Source of the DNA: Rhodospirillaceae bacterium
GTDB taxonomy: Bacteria > Pseudomonadota > Alphaproteobacteria > MPNO01 > UBA2964
Assembly (NCBI GenBank): GCA_018660305.1
Contig: JABJKO010000206.1
Span: 1-14,218, forward strand
Length of the DNA stretch: 14,218 bases
Reading direction: 5' to 3'
In this document: piece by piece, positions 7,015 through 14,218 of the stretch
Layout of the letters: each line of letters opens with the position of its first letter
Position numbering within the stretch: position 1 is the stretch's first letter
The notes under the pieces: generated by a model
The model's input: only the letters and a program-made list of their open reading frames with translations
Databases searched by the model: none
Told to the model about the DNA's origin: nothing
Translations under genes and position numbers: made by a program

Positions 7015-7048
7015 CCCGCCCCGCCTTAACTGGCGGGGCGGGTTTTTT
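7015..7048 (+). terminator. rho-independent terminator of the MmgE/PrpD-TctC unit
   Basis: CCCGCCCCGCC (7015-7025) pairs perfectly with GGCGGGGCGGG (7032-7042) around a 6-nt loop and is followed by TTTTTT (7043-7048). It begins 35 nt after the binding-protein stop. The T-run overlaps the stop codon (7047-7049) of the convergent dioxygenase beta-subunit gene. On the minus strand the hairpin has no following U-tract, so it should mainly stop plus-strand transcripts. Confidence 0.93.
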
Positions 7049-7553
7049 ACAGAATCGTGCTGAGCGTGCTGTTAGTAAGGACTGACTGGTCAAGATCGAC
7101 CTGACGGTCTGCGATTTGAAAGCCGTCACCGTTCCGTCGCAGGACATCGCGCCGCTGCCCCACATAGACGCTGCCGTCGGGCACAGTGCCGCGGTTTATG
7201 TGAACCATCAAATTCATCTCGACCTGGTAGTCTCCGCCGTCATCTTGGCTCATTCTGAAATTGGATAGAAAACGCCGCGTCAGGGTCGGTGGATTTTCCG
7301 CATGGGTGAGAGCGGTGTCGGCAAGCTGTTCCACCCGTAGTCGGAGGCTGTCGGCGCGCTCGTCGATGATGGCGGTGCGTTGGGCGCCGTCCTCGCTGCG
7401 TCGCACGACCTGGGTGGTGACCCGATAGACGATATCGTCGGTCAGCAGATCCAACCAGGCCTCATAGTCCCGCGCATCCAGCAGCGCCGCTTCGTCATGC
7501 AGAAAACGCTGTATTCGAAGAAATTCCACGTCGCTCACTGGCCCGGTGGTCAT
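7047..7553 (-). CDS. aromatic ring-hydroxylating dioxygenase, beta subunit
   Basis: The 168-residue protein is the NTF2-like small subunit that packs with the Rieske alpha subunit and mainly supports structure. Family features are the start EFLRIQRFLHDEAALLDARDYEAWLDLLTDDIVY, the RTRRFLSNF-like stretch reading LTRRFLSNFRM, and the strand YVGQRRDVLRRNGDGFQIADRQVDLDQSVL at the end (each quoted loosely from contiguous residues; length is normal). Its ATG overlaps the alpha-subunit stop as ATGA (7550-7553), which implies translational coupling and equal production. No partner ferredoxin or reductase follows it. Confidence 0.92.
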   Translation of the reverse strand: MTTGPVSDVEFLRIQRFLHDEAALLDARDYEAWLDLLTDDIVYRVTTQVVRRSEDGAQRTAIIDERADSLRLRVEQLADTALTHAENPPTLTRRFLSNFRMSQDDGGDYQVEMNLMVHINRGTVPDGSVYVGQRRDVLRRNGDGFQIADRQVDLDQSVLTNSTLSTIL

Positions 7554-8860
7554 CGATTGGATCTCATCACCGCGTCCCAGCGACGCATGAAGGCAAATTG
7601 CGCGACCTCGGTATCGGCGGGCCGGTGGGCGCGTCCGGGCCAGGGGTGATCCTCGGCCGGGTTATCCAGATAGCGCAGGCTGGTCTGAAAACTATAGGGG
7701 TATTGCCGGGCGATGGGATTGTCGCTGGCCGCCGTCGCCGAAGCCCAGAGCTCCATGTCGTCCTGCTCGAACACGCCGGCCGCGCCAAAATTGTGAAATC
7801 CGTTCCTGAGCGCGCGTTCCTTGTAGTCCGCTGGCGCTTCCACCTCGGCGAAGACCCAGCTCAGCACCTCCATTTCGGTGGCGCTGACCGGTTGCCATAG
7901 CCGTATGATCACGGCTTTTTCGCCCGCGCCCACCTGACTTTCGATAAAGGACAGATTGGGAAATACGGTTCCCACGCAGACCCTGAGATGACGCAGCATG
8001 TCCATCTGATCCGGACCCAATGCGTCCTGGTAAAGCGGTCTCATGATTTCCGGATGGGTCAGATAGTTCTTCGCCGGCATGCCGGGCGCCAGATAGGTCA
8101 GGGTGCAGCCATGCCCCTCATCGGTCAGCACATGAAAGCTGTCCTGACCCGCCTTGCGAAAGCCGTCACGGATTGAACGGGCCATGTCGAGGGTCGACGG
8201 TCCGATATGTGTGGTTGCAGTATGCTGACTGTCGCCGATGAAATTGAGCGAGCCAACCTTCCAGTTGGTCTTGGTGCGCCATCGATGAGGCGGCGCCAGT
8301 ACTTCCATTCCCTTTGGAGTGCGCCCGAAAAAAGCATCCAGATACCAGCCAATATCGCCAAGATAATCGGCAAGGGGACTCACCCCGTCGTTCCAGCAGC
8401 CAAAGATCAGTCCCTTGTAGGACTCAACACGTGGTGCCGATACCAGACCAAGCTTGGAAAAATCGGCATTGTCGGGAAAATGATGATCGAAACCAGTGGT
8501 GATCAACGCCCCGTCACGGCCATAGCTCCAGCCGTGAAACGGGCAGACAAATCCGGCACTATTGCCGGAATCGGCGCGGCACAGCTTGGCGCCGCGGTGG
8601 CGGCAGCTATTGAGCAAGACCCGGAGCGTGCCGTCCTCAAGCCGGACAACGATCACCGGGGCGCTGCCCAGTTGGCGGACCACGTAATCTCCGGTCTCCG
8701 GAATCTCGGTCTCGTGCGCCAGATAGATCCAGCTCTTATCAAAAATTTGTTCCAGCTCGAGTTGATATATCTCCTGGCTCACGAAGACGTCGCGGCTAAC
8801 CACACCCCGCTCGCTATCGACCCAGATTTCTGTGGGTTGGTCCGAGAATTCAGACGTCAC
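7550..8860 (-). CDS. aromatic ring-hydroxylating dioxygenase, alpha subunit
   Basis: The 436-residue catalytic subunit has Rieske ligands Cys86, His88, Cys106 and His109 in SCRHRGAKLC and CPFHGW. The mononuclear iron site shows Asp210, His213 and His218, which matches the Asp205-His208-His213 pattern of naphthalene dioxygenase. NWKVGSLNFIGDSQH surrounds it. It adds both atoms of O2 to an aromatic ring when supplied with electrons by a reductase chain encoded elsewhere. The substrate class (benzoate-like, terephthalate-like or hydrocarbon) cannot be settled. The start is GTG at 8860; an in-frame TAG lies seven codons upstream, which is the stop of the OmpA-family gene, and no ATG is available nearby. 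GGAG copies lie 2 and 10 nt before the GTG, neither at ideal spacing. Confidence 0.92.
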   Translation of the reverse strand: MTSEFSDQPTEIWVDSERGVVSRDVFVSQEIYQLELEQIFDKSWIYLAHETEIPETGDYVVRQLGSAPVIVVRLEDGTLRVLLNSCRHRGAKLCRADSGNSAGFVCPFHGWSYGRDGALITTGFDHHFPDNADFSKLGLVSAPRVESYKGLIFGCWNDGVSPLADYLGDIGWYLDAFFGRTPKGMEVLAPPHRWRTKTNWKVGSLNFIGDSQHTATTHIGPSTLDMARSIRDGFRKAGQDSFHVLTDEGHGCTLTYLAPGMPAKNYLTHPEIMRPLYQDALGPDQMDMLRHLRVCVGTVFPNLSFIESQVGAGEKAVIIRLWQPVSATEMEVLSWVFAEVEAPADYKERALRNGFHNFGAAGVFEQDDMELWASATAASDNPIARQYPYSFQTSLRYLDNPAEDHPWPGRAHRPADTEVAQFAFMRRWDAVMRSNR

Positions 8861-8878
8861 GGCTCCGGACTCCGGGCG

Positions 8879-9853
8879 CTATTCGGGCGCCAGCACGGTC
8901 AGCACCACCCGCCGGTTGGCCCGCAGCCGAAGACCCTTTTGCGTGGAAACCGCCGGGGCGGTATATCCCACCCCCACCGCGACAATCTGCGCGGCGGGGA
9001 TCCCCCGCTTCTGCAACGCCTGCTTCACCGCGTTGGCGCGTATCTGGGACAGGGCAATATTGTATTTCCTGCCGCCCGCCAGATCGGCATGGCCGACGAT
9101 GTGAAAGACGGCGGAATTGTTCTTCCAGTTTTTAATCACCGTATCAAGGGTGCGCGCCATGGTTTGGTTGATCTTGGTTTTGTTGAACCCGAAGGTCATC
9201 GTGTACCGGACCGGTTTTATGGCGGTGCCCTCCACCGCGGCTTTCTTTACCGGCTTTTTCCCGACTGGGGCGGCCTTCGCGACGACCGGTTTTTTCAGGA
9301 CGGGCTTTTTGGGGAGAGGTGTTTTCATGGCGGGAAGCTGTGTCACCGCGACCGGTGTCGTGGTCGCCGCCTTGGCCAATGACCGTTTACGGGGTCCCTT
9401 CGTCCGTTTTCCCAGCTTGAAGGTCGCTGATCCGAAATTCAGCCCGGCTCGCAGGCCGGTTTCCTTGGAGACCAGCTCGATACGGACGTTTTTATCATTG
9501 GTGAAAATGGCTTCGCCTTTGCCGTCGCGAAAGGCGGAAGACTGTCCGGTGGTGAAATATTCCCCGGCGAAATCGGCGGGGTTTTCCAGATTATAGATCT
9601 CGCCGGTTACGTCGGATCTGGAATAGCCGATACTGGGGAGGCTATAGGCATCCATGGTCACGTCATATTGCGAGCCGTCCTTGAGGGTCAGCGTTCCGGT
9701 GCCGTCGTGCCAGCCAACAAAGATTCCGGCACTTTCGCTCGACATTTTCAGGGTGGCGCTTGGTGCCGTTTGCGCGGAAAGTTCTGACTGGCCGGCGAAC
9801 AGGCAGGCGGCCAGAAATACCAAACGGGTTAGGTGTCGATGAATATCAGCCAT
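8879..9853 (-). CDS. OmpA-family envelope protein with lysine/proline-rich linker
   Basis: The protein has 324 residues in four parts. A signal peptide spans about 1-27; LAAC (14-17) resembles a lipobox, but the hydrophobic stretch before it is short. A beta-rich domain (about 34-148) is one I do not recognise with certainty, though it faintly recalls DUF1134/EipA-type periplasmic proteins. A basic linker (149-209) has three KKPV units. An OmpA C-terminal domain (about 217-320) follows. In that domain Asp257 and Arg272 have the spacing of the OmpA residues that hold diaminopimelate in peptidoglycan, and NRRV (313-316) closes it. It should sit in the periplasm bound to the cell wall. The ATG at 9853 follows GAGAGGG; an upstream in-frame start at 9922 lacks support. 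It precedes the dioxygenase alpha gene by 18 nt. Confidence 0.88.
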   Translation of the reverse strand: MADIHRHLTRLVFLAACLFAGQSELSAQTAPSATLKMSSESAGIFVGWHDGTGTLTLKDGSQYDVTMDAYSLPSIGYSRSDVTGEIYNLENPADFAGEYFTTGQSSAFRDGKGEAIFTNDKNVRIELVSKETGLRAGLNFGSATFKLGKRTKGPRKRSLAKAATTTPVAVTQLPAMKTPLPKKPVLKKPVVAKAAPVGKKPVKKAAVEGTAIKPVRYTMTFGFNKTKINQTMARTLDTVIKNWKNNSAVFHIVGHADLAGGRKYNIALSQIRANAVKQALQKRGIPAAQIVAVGVGYTAPAVSTQKGLRLRANRRVVLTVLAPE

Positions 9854-9939
9854 GGGGTCCCTCTCTATCTCCCTGTTGCGTCCATTTTCTGAAATTGTGC
9901 GGCTTATGGGCGGAATCGGCAATCTTGAAACGCCGCTAA

Positions 9940-11855
<1,916 letters not shown>

Positions 11856-11874
11856 GCCGGTCTCTTCAGCCGCC

Positions 11875-12402
11875 TTATTCCGCCGCACCCCAGAATTCGC
11901 CTTGGCGCGGAATGATCTCGACCTCACCGCCGTTTTCCTTGAGATGACTGGGCAGGGGTTTGCCATAGATGTTGTAACGCGGATGGTCCGCGGTGGGATC
12001 CGTCTTGGCGCCGACACGCAGCAGGATCAGCGGCTCCTCGCCGACCGCTTCGAAGCGGTAAAAGCTTCCCGACGGCAGCATGATCCCCTCATAGGCGCCG
12101 CAGATTTTCTCTTCGCCGCGGGGCCCGTGAAAGCAGGCTTTGCCGCCCAGCACCAGATGGAAATGATCCTGGTCGGTGTGGTTGTGCAGCCCGTTCTCGC
12201 CGCCCGATGCGTAGACCTTGAGATTGACCCACATATTGCCGGTATCGGCGACACGCTGGTTGGTGCGGCCCTGCTCAAGAAGCTCGGCCCGCAGCTTGAA
12301 AAACTGGGCCGGCGGCGCGGTCTCGGTATTGGCTTCGCGCAGCTGGCGCATTTCGTCGGTTTCGGTGTCTATCTGACCCTTATCAATTCCATCCAATGGC
12401 AT
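11875..12402 (-). CDS. small cupin-domain protein
   Basis: The 175-residue protein has one cupin barrel (about 55-135). The first cupin motif is GLHNHTDQDHFHLVLGG (71-87), with metal-ligand candidates His73, His75 and His80; the usual Glu is replaced by Asp79 or His80. The second motif falls near LPSGSFYRFEAVGEEPLILLRVG, without an obvious second-motif His, so metal binding may be incomplete. The role could be dioxygenase, isomerase or a binding protein. AGGAG lies 6 nt before the ATG, and the TAG stop of the amidohydrolase overlaps this site (TAGGAG), so the two genes are tightly coupled with a 9-nt gap. Confidence 0.87.
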   Translation of the reverse strand: MPLDGIDKGQIDTETDEMRQLREANTETAPPAQFFKLRAELLEQGRTNQRVADTGNMWVNLKVYASGGENGLHNHTDQDHFHLVLGGKACFHGPRGEEKICGAYEGIMLPSGSFYRFEAVGEEPLILLRVGAKTDPTADHPRYNIYGKPLPSHLKENGGEVEIIPRQGEFWGAAE

Positions 12403-12411
12403 AGGGTTCTC

Positions 12412-13491
12412 CTATCTTTCGATGTCGAGTTTGTAGAGGTCGATCACGTTCTGGCTCAGCACCCGCTTTTGCCGTTCGGGCTCCAGATCGCCGATCTCCC
12501 TTGCGAGGAAAGCCCGCGAGTTGGGCCAGGTCATGTTGCCGTGCGGATAATCGCTCGACCACATGCAGTTCTTGTCGCCCCAGTACTTCAGTGCCTGGGC
12601 GCCGACAAAATCATCCATGAAGGTGGCGTAGAATTGCGCTTCGAAAATTTCGCTGGGCAGGCGGGAAATCTCGAAGCTCTCGTTGGGATGGCCCGGCTTG
12701 GTGTTGCGCCTGTAATAATAATCCCATTGCTGAAGATAGAACGGCATCCAGCCGATCTCGCTTTCCACCATCTCGACCTTCAGCGTGGGGTGACGTTCCA
12801 GCACGCCCGACCAGATCAAATCGTACATGGTGGTCGCCGCATCGGCGGTCTTGATATTGACCGAGCCGCGCACTTTCTCCATGCCCTTGCGGTCTTCGCG
12901 CCGGTAGTCGAAGCCGGTGAGGATATGGAAATTGAGCGGATAGCCGAGCTCGGCGGCGGCACCCCATAGCTTCTCGTAATGGTCTGATTTCAGGGGCAGC
13001 TTGGGATCCGGCACCTGCCAGACCAGCCCACCCATGAGCCCCATATCATGGCAGCGCTGCAATTCCGCGATGGCGTTGTCGATGTCATAGACGCAGATGC
13101 AGGGGATGGCGAACAGCCGCTTGGGCGACGTCGCGCAATATTCCGCGATCCAGTCGTTATAGATGCGGAATGCGGCTTCCTGGACGTCCTGCGGCAGATG
13201 GAAAAGACGCAGGCCCGCGGTCGGATACAAAATTTCCGCGGCAACGCCGTCGAGATCCATATGCTCGATGCGGATCTTGGGATCGGCGCCGCCCGCCGGG
13301 CGGGTGCCCTCGGGGAATGGTTTGCGAATGGGGATATGCTCAAGCAGGTTGGCCGGCATTCCTTCCCAAAGATCGATGGGTTCATCCACATGGGAATCGG
13401 CGGAAATGATCAGGGACGGAATCTTATGCGCCGCCGCCTTCATGTCGTCGTCAGCATAGCGCGCCGACATGTTTTCAAGTGTTGTCGCCAT
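12412..13491 (-). CDS. ACMSD-like metal-dependent amidohydrolase (amidohydrolase 2 family)
   Basis: This is a complete 359-residue TIM-barrel protein. It has the family start ADSHVDEP (Asp32, His34, Glu37), His189 in NFHILTG and the late metal motif SSDYPHG (Asp314, His317). This family includes ACMSD and gamma-resorcylate decarboxylase, which use a metal to remove carboxyl groups or hydrolyse ring products. Here DxHxxEP replaces the DxHxH of ordinary hydrolases, which fits the decarboxylase/hydrolase branch seen in catabolic operons. AAGGAG lies 7 nt before the ATG. It is the first gene of the amidohydrolase-cupin-TauD unit, with a promoter and a small leader hairpin just upstream. Confidence 0.9.
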   Translation of the reverse strand: MATTLENMSARYADDDMKAAAHKIPSLIISADSHVDEPIDLWEGMPANLLEHIPIRKPFPEGTRPAGGADPKIRIEHMDLDGVAAEILYPTAGLRLFHLPQDVQEAAFRIYNDWIAEYCATSPKRLFAIPCICVYDIDNAIAELQRCHDMGLMGGLVWQVPDPKLPLKSDHYEKLWGAAAELGYPLNFHILTGFDYRREDRKGMEKVRGSVNIKTADAATTMYDLIWSGVLERHPTLKVEMVESEIGWMPFYLQQWDYYYRRNTKPGHPNESFEISRLPSEIFEAQFYATFMDDFVGAQALKYWGDKNCMWSSDYPHGNMTWPNSRAFLAREIGDLEPERQKRVLSQNVIDLYKLDIER

Positions 13492-13508
13492 TTTTATTCT
13501 CCTTTTTT

Positions 13509-13525
13509 CGACTGCCCCCCAGTCG
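13509..13525. repeat. perfect small inverted repeat in the amidohydrolase leader
   Basis: CGACTG (13509-13514) and CAGTCG (13520-13525) flank a C5 loop (G5 in the minus-strand RNA). It falls almost exactly at the predicted transcription start and 18 nt before the ATG, so it could act as an operator or as an RNA stem at the 5' end of the transcript. Confidence 0.5.
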
Positions 13526-13530
13526 CGAAC

Positions 13531-13559
13531 ATTATAACAGATATGGACCGCCTACCCAA
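13531..13559 (-). promoter_or_regulatory. predicted extended -10 promoter of the amidohydrolase operon
   Basis: On the minus strand TGTTATAAT matches the full extended -10 (TGnTATAAT), with TATAAT at 13531-13536. A weak -35, TTGGGT (13554-13559), lies 17 nt upstream. The start site would be near 13525, about 35 nt before the ATG. The rest of the 13492-13615 gap shows nothing else I can name. Confidence 0.65.
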
Positions 13560-13615
13560 TCATGCAGTGAGGGGCTGGTCCGGGGGATCGATATGCATCA
13601 AACCCCTGGTTTTCC

Positions 13616-14218
13616 CTACTCCGCCGCTATCACCCGGCGCATGAAATCGCTGAAGGCGCGGACAATTTCGGGCTCATGCTCAGCCCAGTCCGGAAAGGGA
13701 ATGAGCGGCAGATCCTGGTCGGTGACGGGGAGCTGGTGGATCTCGCTGCCGGCGATCATCTCATGGGCCACCCGCGCGCTTTCGGACGAATGGGTATTGT
13801 CATTGCCCGGGATGATGATGGTCGGCACCTTTATGGACCTGAGCTCTTCTTCGGTGACCCCCATGACCGGCAGGCGGGCGCCGTCGACAAACAAATCGCG
13901 CAGCTTTGTCATCACGTGGATGAAGTGATCGGGATCGATGGCCATCAGCGCCTCTTCATTGGCGGGGTCGGCCTGGATGCGTTCCTGATACTCGTCGGTG
14001 GCGCAGATGGCGGCCATGCCGCCTTCCCCGGCGATGCGGATAAACTGCTCGTAATACATTTCCGGCAGCCGGTTGGCGGCGAATTCCCCGCCGGTGACCC
14101 GCAGCAGCAGCAGCCCCCGCGTCACTTCCGGGTGGCGCAGGTAAAACAGCATGGATGTCCGGGCACCGGACGACGACCCGCTGATAAAGGCCGGTGAGGC
14201 ACCGAGCTGGTCGAGCAG
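13616..14218 (-). CDS. alpha/beta-fold hydrolase, 5' end missing at the window edge
   Basis: The frame runs without interruption to the last base of the window, so this is the C-terminal 200 residues of a longer gene. The ATG at 14152 is internal, because the nucleophile elbow SGSSSGA lies upstream of it (GxSxG, Ser16 of the visible part). IIPGNDNTHSS near residue 150 carries the acid candidate, and a late His in DWAEHEPEI may complete the triad. The lid (between about 50 and 115) is helical and substrate-specific; I cannot assign it. Its stop lies 124 nt before the amidohydrolase start on the same strand, so it may form part of the same catabolic locus. Confidence 0.85.
   Translation of the reverse strand: MLDQLGASPAFISGSSSGARTSMLFYLRHPEVTRGLLLLRVTGGEFAANRLPEMYYEQFIRIAGEGGMAAICATDEYQERIQADPANEEALMAIDPDHFIHVMTKLRDLFVDGARLPVMGVTEEELRSIKVPTIIIPGNDNTHSSESARVAHEMIAGSEIHQLPVTDQDLPLIPFPDWAEHEPEIVRAFSDFMRRVIAAE

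Noticed and set aside
5930..7165. Minus-strand open frame of about 411 codons opposite the TctC-type gene
   Set aside because: It lies antisense to a gene with signal peptide and family motifs and crosses a terminator; its protein has no recognisable domain.
8207..9382. Plus-strand open frame of about 391 codons opposite the dioxygenase alpha and OmpA genes
   Set aside because: It spans the junction of two well-supported minus-strand genes and has no motif of its own.

Overview
The window is 14.2 kb of GC-rich, densely coded bacterial DNA with strong AGGAG-type ribosome binding sites. It carries 15 protein genes and no RNA gene, insertion sequence, integrase or CRISPR array that I can see. 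The mix of genes (two Rieske oxygenases, a TauD-type dioxygenase, an orphan TctC/Bug-type binding protein, an MmgE/PrpD protein, an ACMSD-like amidohydrolase and a purine deaminase) fits a free-living proteobacterium, most likely an alphaproteobacterium. That placement is an inference from gene content and composition, not from a marker gene.

Region 1 (1-2230) is housekeeping or stress-type DNA. A DUF427 protein with an unusual C-terminal extension lies on the plus strand. On the minus strand are a PNPOx-like flavin-fold protein followed by a YchJ-type double SEC-C protein, and a small cold-shock protein with a recognisable promoter, a leader of about 140 nt, and two GC-rich hairpins behind it.

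Region 2 (2234-6979) is a divergent catabolic cluster. An alpha/beta hydrolase and a phthalate-dioxygenase-type Rieske oxygenase run left. An MmgE/PrpD protein with altered active-site motifs and a periplasmic TctC/Bug-type binding protein run right and end in a textbook rho-independent terminator.

Region 3 (7047-9853, minus strand) holds an OmpA-family envelope protein with a lysine/proline linker, then the alpha and beta subunits of a ring-hydroxylating dioxygenase. The alpha and beta genes overlap by ATGA.

Region 4 (10012-14218) has a plus-strand deaminase whose motifs point to adenine, rather than adenosine, as substrate. Convergent to it is a minus-strand operon of amidohydrolase, cupin and TauD/TfdA dioxygenase behind a good extended -10 promoter. 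A second alpha/beta hydrolase, cut by the window edge, lies upstream.

Together regions 2 to 4 look like an oxidative catabolic island: periplasmic capture of an organic acid, hydroxylation by Rieske enzymes, hydrolysis, and further oxidation or decarboxylation by metal enzymes. The substrate cannot be read from the sequence. No ferredoxin, ferredoxin reductase, transcription regulator or membrane permease for these systems lies in the window.
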